Shown here piece after piece: positions 10,158-18,477 of a stretch of 64,000 nucleotides of DNA. Position numbers and translations under genes: made by a program. Origin of the DNA: Massilia mucilaginosa (GTDB lineage: Bacteria; Pseudomonadota; Gammaproteobacteria; Burkholderiales; Burkholderiaceae_D); assembly GCF_011682145.1 (NCBI RefSeq), contig NZ_WHJH01000007.1, positions 124,001 to 188,000 of the forward strand. The letters run 5' to 3'. Position 1 is the stretch's first letter. Each line of letters opens with the position of its first letter. The notes beneath the pieces are model-generated. The model worked only from the letters and a program-made list of their open reading frames with translations, had not been told where the DNA came from and made no database searches.

Positions 10158-10437
10158 GGGGTCAGAGCTCTGACTTGAAATTTTGCAAAATCTAAAAACC
10201 TTCAAGATCGCGCATGGCCGTCGTATTTCGCCAAACTACTCCAATCGGCATGTAAAACAGCCGGTTTGTTGATCGGGCTGCTTAACAATGTTTCGAGTCA
10301 GAGCTCTGACCCCGCTTCGGTTTGTTGATCGGGCTGCTTAACAATGTTTCGAGTCAGAGCTCTGACCCCGCTTCAGAGCTCTGACCCCGCTTCAATGTTT
10401 CGAGTCAGAGCTCTGACCCCGCTTCCCGCTTCAAAAA
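10158..10437 (+). repeat. Array of GTCAGAGCTCTGAC palindromes with a 56-bp tandem duplication
   Basis: This occupies most of the 354-base gap between genes. The palindrome GGGGTCAGAGCTCTGAC first appears at 10158-10174. A 56-bp unit, ending in GAGTCAGAGCTCTGACCCCGCTT, occurs perfectly twice in tandem at 10262-10317 and 10318-10373. It is followed by shorter nested copies (10374-10392 and 10393-10424) and a last fragment CCCGCTTC. The half-site GTCAG..CTGAC is shared with palindromes near 51.4 kb and 60.2 kb. There is no coding potential. The spacing is not that of a CRISPR array. Confidence 0.9.
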
Positions 10438-10477
10438 AGAAAAGGGACGAAGCGAAACGAAAAGGCGCTGAGGGCGC

Positions 10478-11227
10478 TTATCTCCAGGTGGCGCGGTAGG
10501 CTGCGAAGCGGCTGGCGGAGGCGGGGCTGTTGAGCGGCTCGATGACGTCGTCGCTGCAGTCGCCATCGGCCACGCAGAATACGACCGACACCGCGTCGCG
10601 CTCGGCGCCGCTGCCGAACACGCCGTCGTCGGCCAGCTGGCGCAGCGCCTCGGCGCAGGCGCCGAAGACCCAGGCGCGCAGGGCGTCGATGTCGACCTCG
10701 TTGGGTAGGTCGCGGTGGTAGGGCAGGATCATGCGGTAGGCAATGTCCAGGTAGGCGCCTTCTTCGAAGAACGACCATTCCTGCGGCGCCCAGCGCATGT
10801 CGTCGCCGCCGCCGTCTTCGGCCAGCGCCTCTTCGCTGTTGGCGACCGGGACGATGGTCATGGCGCTTTCGTCGCTCATCAGGGCGAAGCCGTTCATGGC
10901 CTGGTCCGGATGGGCCGCGCGCATGGCGTTGAAGGCCTTGCGGGCGCCGTCGCGGATTTCGGCCGCCAGCAGGGCGGCGTCAAGCCGGTTCAGGTCGATC
11001 TCGAGCTGGCGCGAGAGCGTGAAGCCGGCGGCCACGGCCTCGCCGCACAAGGCGTCGTAGCGCGCCTGAGCGGCGGCCGGGCTGGCCAGTTCGTCGAGGC
11101 CGTCCGTGCCCCAGGTTTCGGCCATGCCGGTGGCGTGCCAGACGGCGTTGCCAAGCAGGCGGACTTCGAAGAACTGGCGCGGTTTGGCGCCGATGTGTTT
11201 GTGGAAAAGCGACCAGTTGGTTGTCAT
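10478..11227 (-). CDS. DUF4303 family protein with a WGR-like N-terminal domain
   Basis: A 249-residue soluble protein. Residues about 15-75 resemble a degenerate WGR domain (RQFFEVRLLGNAVWHATGMAETWGTDGL then AQARYDALCGEAVAAGFT). The C-terminal part resembles DUF4303 (IRDGARKAFNAMRAAHPD, GFALMSDESAMTIVPVANSEEAL, WSFFEEGAYLDIAYRMIL). DUF4303-type proteins are often found among polymorphic-toxin immunity-like genes; no toxin is adjacent here. It starts at ATG 11227 and is followed by repeats. Confidence 0.6.
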   Translation of the reverse strand: MTTNWSLFHKHIGAKPRQFFEVRLLGNAVWHATGMAETWGTDGLDELASPAAAQARYDALCGEAVAAGFTLSRQLEIDLNRLDAALLAAEIRDGARKAFNAMRAAHPDQAMNGFALMSDESAMTIVPVANSEEALAEDGGGDDMRWAPQEWSFFEEGAYLDIAYRMILPYHRDLPNEVDIDALRAWVFGACAEALRQLADDGVFGSGAERDAVSVVFCVADGDCSDDVIEPLNSPASASRFAAYRATWR

Positions 11228-11269
11228 TGTTGCGTGTCTGATTTGATAGTGGAGAATGTGGGGGAAGCG

Positions 11270-11773
11270 TCAGCTTTCCATCTGGACCGAGGTGACGGTG
11301 CCGTCGAGGTCGGCGTACACCACGATGATCTGGTCGCTCGCCATGCCGGCCAGCCGGTAGTCGAGCACCATGTAGGTGTCGTCGCTTTCCCAGTAAAAGC
11401 CGATGCGTTTGAGGCGCAGCGCGGCCAGTAGCTGGTCCACGCCGATCGCGTGCTTCACGCCGCTGCCGAAGCAGGCGGCCAGTTCGCCGGTGGAGCATTC
11501 GTCCAGATGGTACTCAAGAAAACGGAAGCTGCGTGCCCGTTCGCCGCTGGCGAAGTCGGCGCGGATGCTTGCGCGGGCGCCGGCGTCGAGCGCGGCGACG
11601 TCCGCCAGCATGGGCGCCGCTTGCGCCGCCACGCCGCCGATGGCGTGGCCGTCCCGGGCGTGGAAGTCGATGCGCAATCTGCCCAGCGGCGAGTCGGCCT
11701 CGTGCCACCAGTCCGGGGCCCCGGCATCCGGAAAGCCGGCCTGGCCGAGCAGGGGAAGCGAGATCGTGGTCAT
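11270..11773 (-). CDS. Hypothetical protein, DUF2004-like
   Basis: A 167-residue soluble protein starting at ATG 11773; the open frame extends further upstream but that part overlaps the LysR gene and has shadow-type composition. It has a beta-rich N terminus (PLGRLRIDFHARDGHAIGG), a helical middle ending in FLEYHLDECSTGEL, and a beta-strand C terminus (DQIIVVYADLDGTVTSVQM). The FLEYHLDE segment and length recall DUF2004, but I cannot confirm that. It lies 42 bases upstream of the WGR/DUF4303 gene on the same strand, so the two probably share a transcript. Confidence 0.55.
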   Translation of the reverse strand: MTTISLPLLGQAGFPDAGAPDWWHEADSPLGRLRIDFHARDGHAIGGVAAQAAPMLADVAALDAGARASIRADFASGERARSFRFLEYHLDECSTGELAACFGSGVKHAIGVDQLLAALRLKRIGFYWESDDTYMVLDYRLAGMASDQIIVVYADLDGTVTSVQMES

Positions 11774-11849
11774 GGATTTCCTGATAAATAGCGCCGTGGC
11801 GCGGGCAAGCCTGTTTCGGCAAGAAGTATGCAGGCCGCGCCCGCTTCTG

Positions 11850-12770
11850 TCACGCCCAATCTGGGATGCCGGCCTGTCCCGCCTGCTCGCGGGCCAGGTC
11901 GATGAAAGCGCGCAGCTTGGGCTGATGCTGGGTCCGCACCGGAAAGTAGAGGAACAGCCCGCTGGTGGTTGGCACGAATGGCGCCAGCACCCGTTCGAGC
12001 CGGCCGGCCTCGATATCGGCAGCCGCTTCCATGTCGGGCAAGTACGCCAGGCCCATGCCGGCCAGCGCAAACTGGCGGATCAGGGTGGTGTCGTTGACGA
12101 TCACGCCGCCGCGCGTGTCGACGTGGAAGGCCTGGCCGTCGCGCACGAAGCCCCAGCGATGCAGCGCGCCGGAATCGGGGAAGCGGTAGCGCAAGCTGTG
12201 GTGCGCCGTGAGCGCTTCGGGTGTGTCCGGACGGCCGCAGCGCGCCAGGTAGGCGGGCGCGGCCAGCACCGACCAGCGCAGGTCGGCGCTGAGGCGGACA
12301 GCGACCATGTCCTGGTCCACCGACTGGCCGAGCCGGATGCCGGCATCGAATCCGGCCGCGACCAGGTCGACCGTGCCATCGTCGAGCGCGATATCGAGCG
12401 TGACGTCCGGGCAGCGCTGGCGGAACCGTTCGGCCAGCGGGGCAATGCTCAAGGCGCCCAGCGCGCGCGGCATGGTCAGGCGCAAGGTGCCGCTGGGCCG
12501 GCCGTTGGAGGCGTGCAAGGTGGCGAAGGCATCGTCGATCTGGCCGACCGCGCCGCGCAGCATGCCCGCGAGCGCGGCGCCGGCTTCGGTCAGGGCCACG
12601 CTGCGGGTGGTGCGCCGCAGCAGGACGGCGCCGTGGCGCGCTTCGAGCAGCTTGACCGCCTTGCTGACGGCGGTGGTGGTCACCCCGAGGCGGGCGGCGG
12701 CGGCCGTGAAGCTGTTCAGGTCGGCAACGGCAAGAAAGGCGCGCAAGCCGTCGAAGGAAGAGTCTGTCAT
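11850..12770 (-). CDS. LysR family transcriptional regulator
   Basis: A 306-residue regulator. The N-terminal winged helix-turn-helix (about residues 5-65) reads LRAFLAVADLNSFTAAAARLGVTTTAVSKAVKLLEARHG, the classic LysR pattern. Residues 90-300 form the substrate-binding domain (GTLRLTMPRALG, GFDAGIRLG). Its variant LGVTTTAVSKAV resembles LysR members that control adjacent oxidoreductase or small enzyme genes. The start chosen is ATG 12770. It is transcribed divergently from the NTF2-like gene at 12878, the likely target, with an operator expected in the 107-base gap. Confidence 0.93.
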   Translation of the reverse strand: MTDSSFDGLRAFLAVADLNSFTAAAARLGVTTTAVSKAVKLLEARHGAVLLRRTTRSVALTEAGAALAGMLRGAVGQIDDAFATLHASNGRPSGTLRLTMPRALGALSIAPLAERFRQRCPDVTLDIALDDGTVDLVAAGFDAGIRLGQSVDQDMVAVRLSADLRWSVLAAPAYLARCGRPDTPEALTAHHSLRYRFPDSGALHRWGFVRDGQAFHVDTRGGVIVNDTTLIRQFALAGMGLAYLPDMEAAADIEAGRLERVLAPFVPTTSGLFLYFPVRTQHQPKLRAFIDLAREQAGQAGIPDWA

Positions 12771-12877
12771 TGTGATTGTGAACTGGAAGTGCAAAGGCTA
12801 TGAAGCATTATGCTCTTTTTATTGATGATCGCGCCAGCTACGATGGAAGCTCTTTCGACACATCAAGGGGAAACACC

Positions 12878-13207
12878 ATGACACTTCAGCTTGCCACTCC
12901 GATTGCTACCTACTTTGCGGCTGCGAATGCCGCCGATTCAGACCAGCTTGCCTTGTGTTTCGCGCCTGAGGCCAGCGTGCGCGACGAGGGACACACCATC
13001 CATGGGCGCGCGGCGATCGCCGCCTGGGCCAGCGCCTCGCAGCGCCGCTACGGGGCCGTGGCCACCCCGCGCACGGTGCGCGACGACGGCGCGGACGTGG
13101 TCGTCACCGCCGATGTGAGCGGGAACTTCCCGGGCAGCCCGCTGCCGCTGCATTATCATTTCACGCTCGGCGAGTCCGGCATCGCGGCCCTGGCGATCAC
13201 GCCGTGA
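12878..13207 (+). CDS. Nuclear transport factor 2-like (SnoaL-type) protein
   Basis: A 109-residue protein starting at ATG 12878 with AAGGGG at 12865-12870 as ribosome binding site. The sequence TPIATYFAAANAADSDQLALCFAPEASVRDEGHTIHGRAAI is the typical NTF2/SnoaL opening: a helix, then a cone-shaped beta sheet ligand pocket. Members include isomerases, cyclases and ligand-binding proteins of diverse function, so no reaction can be stated. The divergent LysR gene suggests inducible expression. Confidence 0.85.
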   Translation: MTLQLATPIATYFAAANAADSDQLALCFAPEASVRDEGHTIHGRAAIAAWASASQRRYGAVATPRTVRDDGADVVVTADVSGNFPGSPLPLHYHFTLGESGIAALAITP

Positions 13208-13291
13208 GCGATGCCTGCGCCGGGCCGGATGTTGCATTAATCTTAACATGGCCTATGATGGCGCTTCTTCAACACGAGTGAAAGCGGCGCC

Positions 13292-13930
13292 ATGTCCATC
13301 CCGGTCGACAGCAGGTATTTGCAGGTCTTGTTCGAGGGGCATGGGATGTCGAGCGAGGTGCTTGACGGCTGGGTGCTGCCGGAAGGGCGGCGCCCGGCCA
13401 TCCGTGCCGAGTGGTACCCGAACCGCAACGGGTTTTCGGGCGTGTTCAATGTGCGTGTCCTGATGCCCGATGGCCAGGAGTTCCAGGAGGCCTGCTCCGG
13501 CATGGGAACCGGCGACGACGGCATCGACGATGGCTTCGTCAAGTTTACGGAAAACGCCTTCCATGTGCTGCTGGCCGCGCTGTGGGGGCGCGACCAGGAG
13601 GAGCAGGTATGCACCGAGGTGCTCGCTACGCGCGACGGCGCCTGCACGGCGTATCTTGGCCCCTTCCTGGCACGCGGCACGGCGCACTTTCCGCCGGAGC
13701 TGCCGGAGCGCATCGAGGAGTGCATCAGGCAAGCGAGCTTGCCGGCCGAGATCCACTGGTTGCGTTTTTTCTTTGGCAACGACGACGGCACATTCACCTT
13801 CGAGGCGCTCAACAACGGCGAGCCGTGGGACGACGGCCTGCGTGCGCTGGAAGGCTGCGCCTGGACGCCGTCCGAGCACTACTACACGGTGCGCACCTTC
13901 ATGGTGCTGCGCCGCGTCGCGCCGGGGTAG
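13292..13930 (+). CDS. Hypothetical soluble protein, DUF6348-like
   Basis: A 212-residue protein with no signal peptide or membrane helix. Features: AEWYPNRNGFSGVFNVRVLMPDGQEFQEACSGMGTG, then a helix FVKFTENAFHVLLAALWG, and an acidic C-terminal half (FFFGNDDGTFTFEALNNGEPWDDG). The pattern of a short query domain plus a FHVLLAALWG helix resembles DUF6348, found near immunity-like genes; this is tentative. A long open frame on the opposite strand (13253-13879) is judged a shadow. It is followed 14 bases later by an inverted-repeat element. Confidence 0.6.
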   Translation: MSIPVDSRYLQVLFEGHGMSSEVLDGWVLPEGRRPAIRAEWYPNRNGFSGVFNVRVLMPDGQEFQEACSGMGTGDDGIDDGFVKFTENAFHVLLAALWGRDQEEQVCTEVLATRDGACTAYLGPFLARGTAHFPPELPERIEECIRQASLPAEIHWLRFFFGNDDGTFTFEALNNGEPWDDGLRALEGCAWTPSEHYYTVRTFMVLRRVAPG

Positions 13931-13944
13931 GCGCAGGCCAGCCC

Positions 13945-14103
13945 AGTGTCCCGAGTCAGAAATTCGTTGAATAAATATGGCGATAATCGCGCCGATACCG
14001 CGTCACAAATGCTCGCCAGGCATTTGCCTGTCTGCGCTTTGTTCCTTGTCTCGGTGCGATTTCGCCATGTTTAATCATCAACGAATTTCCAACTCGGGAC
14101 ACT
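13945..14103. repeat. 159-bp imperfect inverted-repeat (MITE/REP-like) element
   Basis: The left end AGTGTCCCGAGT (13945-13956) is matched by its reverse complement at 14092-14103, and the pairing continues inward through GAAATTCGTTGA, TATGGCGA and AATCGC/CCGA blocks. The centre holds a smaller palindrome around GCCAGGCATTTGCC. The whole segment can fold into one long hairpin. There is no open reading frame inside. The right end contributes the TAG stop codon (14102-14104) of the DUF5071 gene on the minus strand. Size, terminal symmetry and lack of genes are what one expects of a non-autonomous mobile or REP-type element. Confidence 0.8.
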
Positions 14104-14527
14104 AGCCCAGCGCTTCCAGCGCGGCCTGGTCGACCTCTTCGGCGCGTTCCGCTGCGTTCGGGTAGGCGGCGAGGCGGCGCAGGTCGGCGGCCAGCGCAGC
14201 GCGCAGGGCCGGCGAGCGCATGAGCACCTGGCGGATGAGGTTGGTTTTCCAGATGCCGTCATCGCCATCGAACACTTGCCTGATGGCGGGCGCGAGCGGC
14301 GCGCCGATGCTCGCCAGGAACGGCGCGAGTGGCTTGGCCACCGGCCAGTTCGTATCCCGCATCCACTCCAGCAGGGCGGGCAGCACGGGGAGCACGGCGG
14401 GCCAGCCGGCTGCGATGGCCGCCTGCACGGCGTCGAGGTCGTGCTTATCGTCGGGAATCAAGGGCGAGGTCGGGAGCATGGGGTATGGGCTGGACGCCGT
14501 TGCCGGCAACAGCGGCAACGGTAACAT
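14102..14527 (-). CDS. DUF5071 domain protein ending inside an inverted repeat
   Basis: Up to 141 residues; an internal ATG at 14479 would give 125 residues and starts closer to the conserved domain (LIPDDKHDLDAVQAAIAAGW). DUF5071 features: VLPALLEWMRDTNWPVAKPLAPFLASIG, DDGIWKTNLIRQVL. The family is short, soluble and helical, of unknown function, and often lies among immunity-like genes. The stop codon TAG is built from the last bases of the adjacent 159-bp inverted-repeat element, so the natural C terminus may have been slightly altered by insertion. Confidence 0.75.
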   Translation of the reverse strand: MLPLPLLPATASSPYPMLPTSPLIPDDKHDLDAVQAAIAAGWPAVLPVLPALLEWMRDTNWPVAKPLAPFLASIGAPLAPAIRQVFDGDDGIWKTNLIRQVLMRSPALRAALAADLRRLAAYPNAAERAEEVDQAALEALG

Positions 14528-14543
14528 GAGCGAGCGCTGACGG

Positions 14544-16181
14544 TCAGCGCGCGCCGGTGCCGCCGGTCAGGGCGGCCGGCAGGTTGTCCACGTTGTCGAG
14601 CTTGTACGGGAACAGGGGGGTGTCGCCAAATACTTTGGCGCCGCTATCTTTGTCCGGATCGGTGGCCGACTTGCCGGTGTAGCGGTTGGAGGCGATGTTG
14701 GCGTCGATGAAGGCGTCGTTGTTGCTGGTCCAATGCGGCTTGGCGGTGTTGGCGAAGAAGTTGCCTTCGATTTTGACCTGGGCCCCGGCGCCGGCGCCGA
14801 TGGCGAAGTAGGGCACGTCCAGCCAGTAGTTATTGAACAGGTGGGTGCGCGAGGCGGCGCCGTCGAGCTTCGGATTGCGGCCGGAGGTCTTGTTCCAGAA
14901 GTTGTGGTGCAGGGTCACCTGCGAGTTGCTGAAGGCGTTGGTGTAGTGGTGCTGGTTGCCGCATACGGCCGGGTTGGTGCCGTCGAACCGGTTCCAGCTC
15001 AGGGTCACGTTCTTGCTGTCCTGGATGTCGATGTGGCCGTCGCTGATCAGGTTGAAGCGCACATGGTCGACCCAGACGTGGCTCGACTTGCTGATGGTGA
15101 TGCCGTCGCCGCCTTCGACCAGGCCGGGGTTGATGTTTTCGATGGCCAGGTTGCGGATGATGACGTTCTTGGCGCCGGAGAGATTGAGGCTGGCGCCGAT
15201 GATGCGCGCATCCTTGTTCAGGCCGACCAGGGTTTTGTTGGAGCCGACCCGGATCGCGGTTTCATCGCGCGCACGCATGAAGCGCGTTTCGCTGGTCGAG
15301 CCGAGTTCCTTGCAGCTCTGGGCGCCGACCGGGATCCGGTAGGTGCTCTTGCCCGGGTCCTGGTAGGTCGGGCAGGCCACCGCGCAGGTGCTTTCGGAAC
15401 GCATGGCGGTGCGGCAATCGATGGTGGTGCCGGCGGGAATCTGGATCACGGCGGCGGCGCTCGATTGCAGGGCGCCGCTCAGGGCGCTGCACGAGGTCAC
15501 CGTCACTGGCGCGCTGTTGCCGCCGCCGGTGGTGCTGCTCAAGCCGTCGGCGCCGGGCTGGGCCGCGAAGCCGTCGGGAGCGGCTTGCGCCGTCGCGCCG
15601 CAGGAACCATTGGTGGGGTTGAAGAACCAGCGTTGCAGGCCGCTGCCGGTATCGGTGGCCTGGTAGGCGCGCGTGCCGCTGTTGTTGTCGGCCACGGTGA
15701 GCGACTTGCTGGAGTGGCGGGCGACGACGTTGTAGCCGCCGCCGCTCGATTTCTTGAGCAGCCATTGCTGGTTCTGGGCGCCGCTGGCGTTCCACTGGAT
15801 GATGCGGGCGCCGTCGCTGGCCGACAGGTTCAGCACGTCGAGCAGCAGGCCGCTGTGTTTTGCCTGCATGGTCCAGTAACCGTTGCCGGCGTCGCGCAGC
15901 GTGAATTGCTGGTGGGCGCTGGCGCCGTAGCCCCACTGCTGGACTTCGGCCGCACCCTGGGTCGAAGCGGCCACCACGTCGAGCGCTTTGCCGGAGGCGG
16001 CGTTGACGATGCTGTACACCCCGCCATTGACCACGGCGGCGTTGCAATTGGCGGCGCTGGCCGGGTTGGCCAGCAGGCACAGGGGAATGGCGAGCGAGGC
16101 GGCCAGGGAGGTCAGACGGCGCGCGGGAAGCAGGCGCGCGGTAAGCAGTTGCGGCGCGTCTGGAACAGGAAAATCGGTCAT
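14544..16181 (-). CDS. Secreted pectate lyase (PL1-like) with ricin-type carbohydrate-binding domain
   Basis: A 545-residue protein starting at ATG 16181. A signal peptide lies at about residues 25-45 (LAASLAIPLCLLANPASAANC). Residues 50-185 form a ricin-B/CBM13 beta-trefoil with repeated QQW-type motifs (AAEVQQWGYG, NQQWLLKK, LQRWFF). Residues 215-540 are a right-handed parallel beta-helix of polysaccharide lyase family 1, with the signatures VWVDHVRF, SDGHIDIQDSKNVTLSWNRF and NKTSGRNPKLDG carrying the catalytic Arg region. Such enzymes cleave polygalacturonate by beta-elimination with Ca2+. The gene is monocistronic and suggests plant cell wall use. Confidence 0.92.
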   Translation of the reverse strand: MTDFPVPDAPQLLTARLLPARRLTSLAASLAIPLCLLANPASAANCNAAVVNGGVYSIVNAASGKALDVVAASTQGAAEVQQWGYGASAHQQFTLRDAGNGYWTMQAKHSGLLLDVLNLSASDGARIIQWNASGAQNQQWLLKKSSGGGYNVVARHSSKSLTVADNNSGTRAYQATDTGSGLQRWFFNPTNGSCGATAQAAPDGFAAQPGADGLSSTTGGGNSAPVTVTSCSALSGALQSSAAAVIQIPAGTTIDCRTAMRSESTCAVACPTYQDPGKSTYRIPVGAQSCKELGSTSETRFMRARDETAIRVGSNKTLVGLNKDARIIGASLNLSGAKNVIIRNLAIENINPGLVEGGDGITISKSSHVWVDHVRFNLISDGHIDIQDSKNVTLSWNRFDGTNPAVCGNQHHYTNAFSNSQVTLHHNFWNKTSGRNPKLDGAASRTHLFNNYWLDVPYFAIGAGAGAQVKIEGNFFANTAKPHWTSNNDAFIDANIASNRYTGKSATDPDKDSGAKVFGDTPLFPYKLDNVDNLPAALTGGTGAR

Positions 16182-16348
16182 GGGGGCAGAACTCCGGGAT
16201 GAGTTGTCAATCGGGCTACGCAAGGGGTTCGCTTGTGTTGGCGAAATGAAAAGAAAACGATGCTATCAGCAAAGTTATGCATATAAATATATGCATTTTC
16301 TCGTCAGCCATGCCGTATTCGTATGCCTGCGTTGGCGCGCCTCCCGGA

Positions 16349-18457
16349 TCACGCGCTGCAGGGCAGGGCGCGGTCGAGCTCCTCATGCTTGCCGCGCCGG
16401 AGCAATTCCCGGATCTGCGCCGCCGGCAGCGGTTTGCCGTAGTGATAGCCCTGCGCCTTGTCGCAGCCGTTGGCGCGTAAAAATTCCCCTTGTTCCTGCG
16501 TTTCGATGCCTTCTGCCACGGTTTCCATTTTCAGGCTCCGGGCAAGGGCGATGATGGCGCGGGTGATGGCCGCGTCTTCGGTGCTGTGCGGCAGGTCCTG
16601 CACGAAGCTGCGGTCGATCTTCAGCGCACTGACCGGGAAGGTCTTGAGGTAGCTCATCGACGAGTAGCCGGTGCCGAAGTCGTCGATCGCCAGCGCGATG
16701 CCGGCGCGCTTGAGCGTGTGCAGCTTGTCGATCACGCTGGCCGAGGCGTCCATCAGCATGCTTTCGGTCAATTCCAGTTCCAGCCAGCGGGTGTCGATGC
16801 CGCTGTCGTCGACGATGGCCAGCACCGAGGCGACCAGCCCGTCTTCGCTCAGCTGGCGCCCGGACAGGTTGATCGACATGCGGATGGCGTGGCCGTCGTC
16901 ATGCCAGGCGCGCAGCTCGTGGCAGGCTTCGCGCAGCACCCATTCGCCGATCGCCACGATCATGCCGGTTTCTTCGGCCACGGGAATGAAGTCGGCCGGG
17001 CTGATCATGCCAAGGTCGGGATGGATCCAGCGGATCAGCGCTTCGGCGCCGCAGATGGCGCCGCTGCGCAGGTCGATCTGCGGCTGGTAGTACAGCACGA
17101 ATTCCTTGCGTTCGAGCGCGCGGCGCAGGTTGTTGTCGAGCGTGAAGCGCTTGCGCGCGTCTTCTTGCATGCTGTGGGTGAACAGCCGGCAGGCGTTCTT
17201 GCCGCTGTTCTTGGCGTAGTACATGGCGCTGTCGGCGTATTTGAGCAGCTCGTGCATGTTGGCCGCGTGGTCCGGATAGACGCTGATGCCGATGCTGGCG
17301 CTGATGTGGATCTCGTGGCCGGAGATGGCAATCGGCTGGGCAATCTTGAGCAGGCATTTTTCGGCCACCATGGCGGCATCCTCGATCTGGTGCACGTTTT
17401 CGAGGATGATGGCGAACTCGTCGCCGCCGATGCGGGCGATGGCGTCGCCGGCGCGCAAGGTGTCGGTGAGGCTGCGCGAGACCAGGCGCAGCAGGTCGTC
17501 GCCGATATCGTGCCCGAGCGTGTCGTTGACGGCCTTGAAGTTGTCGAGGTCGATGAACATGACCACGGCGCGCTCATGGCACTGCGCGGCGCGCGCGATG
17601 ACCGCTTCGAGCCGGTCGTTGAAGAAGTGGCGGTTGTGCAGCTGGGTCACATTGTCGAAGTGGGCCAGGCGGTCGAGCTTGACCTCGACCCGCTTGCGCT
17701 CGCTGATTTCGGCCTCCAGTTCGCTTTCGCGCTTCTGGATGCGGTCGAGCATGGTGTTGAACGCGGTCGACAGCATGCCGATATCGGCCAGCGAACTGAC
17801 CTCGGCGCGGATCGCGTAGTCGCCCAGGCGCGAAATCTGCGCGCTGGTGTCGGACAGCGCGCGCAGGGGATCCGTGATGAAGCGCTGCAGGCGCGACAGT
17901 ACCAGGTGGGCGATGGCGAGCACGGCGAGCATGACGGGAATGGTGAGCGCCAGGTACAGCGCGAGCTGGTGGTAGACGCTGTCGAGCGAGCTTTGCACGA
18001 TGAGCGTGCCGAGCCGCTGGTGCTGGACGATCAATGGCGCGGCCACGGTGACGTGGCGCCAGGACAGGGTGGAGTCGCTGGCGCTGGCGCTGGCCCGGCG
18101 CGGCGCGAGCGGCAGTGCCTGCCCCGCGCCGGCGTCGCGCAGGTAGCTGGCGAAGCGGCCGCTGGCGTTGTCGTAGACCACGGCCGACTGCACATCCGGC
18201 ACCACGCGCAGGGCGGCCAGGATTTCGTTGGCGGCGAGCTGGTCGCCGAACAGCATGGCGGCCGACATGTTTTCGCTGCCCATGGCCGCTTGCGCCTGGG
18301 TCTGGCGTACCAGGGCCGAGGTGAAGAAATAGCTCTGGATTCCGAGCAGGAACAGGGTCGAGAGCAGGATCACGGTGCCGCTGGTGACCAGATTGGCCCA
18401 TTTGAGCTTGGTGCTCAGGGTTTGTTTCCTGCGGTTGCGCTGCCATGGGCGTTTCAT
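16349..18457 (-). CDS. Membrane GGDEF/EAL cyclic-di-GMP enzyme with periplasmic sensor and HAMP
   Basis: A 702-residue protein starting at ATG 18457. TM helix 1 is at about 25-45, then a CHASE8-like periplasmic sensor (about 50-150), TM helix 2 (about 155-180), HAMP (PLRALSDTSAQISRLGDY), GGDEF with intact RIGGDEFAII, and EAL with AEALIRW, INLSGRQL, LELTESMLM, IDDFGTGYSSM, KIDRSF and AEGIETQEQ all present. Both domains keep catalytic residues, so it may make and/or degrade c-di-GMP. It lies 20 bases downstream of a yfiR-like gene, matching the YfiR-YfiN logic in which a periplasmic repressor controls a CHASE8/HAMP cyclase. Confidence 0.93.
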   Translation of the reverse strand: MKRPWQRNRRKQTLSTKLKWANLVTSGTVILLSTLFLLGIQSYFFTSALVRQTQAQAAMGSENMSAAMLFGDQLAANEILAALRVVPDVQSAVVYDNASGRFASYLRDAGAGQALPLAPRRASASASDSTLSWRHVTVAAPLIVQHQRLGTLIVQSSLDSVYHQLALYLALTIPVMLAVLAIAHLVLSRLQRFITDPLRALSDTSAQISRLGDYAIRAEVSSLADIGMLSTAFNTMLDRIQKRESELEAEISERKRVEVKLDRLAHFDNVTQLHNRHFFNDRLEAVIARAAQCHERAVVMFIDLDNFKAVNDTLGHDIGDDLLRLVSRSLTDTLRAGDAIARIGGDEFAIILENVHQIEDAAMVAEKCLLKIAQPIAISGHEIHISASIGISVYPDHAANMHELLKYADSAMYYAKNSGKNACRLFTHSMQEDARKRFTLDNNLRRALERKEFVLYYQPQIDLRSGAICGAEALIRWIHPDLGMISPADFIPVAEETGMIVAIGEWVLREACHELRAWHDDGHAIRMSINLSGRQLSEDGLVASVLAIVDDSGIDTRWLELELTESMLMDASASVIDKLHTLKRAGIALAIDDFGTGYSSMSYLKTFPVSALKIDRSFVQDLPHSTEDAAITRAIIALARSLKMETVAEGIETQEQGEFLRANGCDKAQGYHYGKPLPAAQIRELLRRGKHEELDRALPCSA

Positions 18458-18477
18458 GATGGGTCCGTTTGGTGGGT

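Noticed and set aside
10158-10437. CRISPR array
   Set aside because: Units are palindromic and tandem without unique spacers, and one 56-bp duplication plus truncated copies is not CRISPR-like. No cas genes.
13253-13879. Minus-strand frame overlapping the DUF6348-like gene
   Set aside because: The plus-strand protein has better amino-acid composition and recognisable segments; the minus-strand frame is a shadow.
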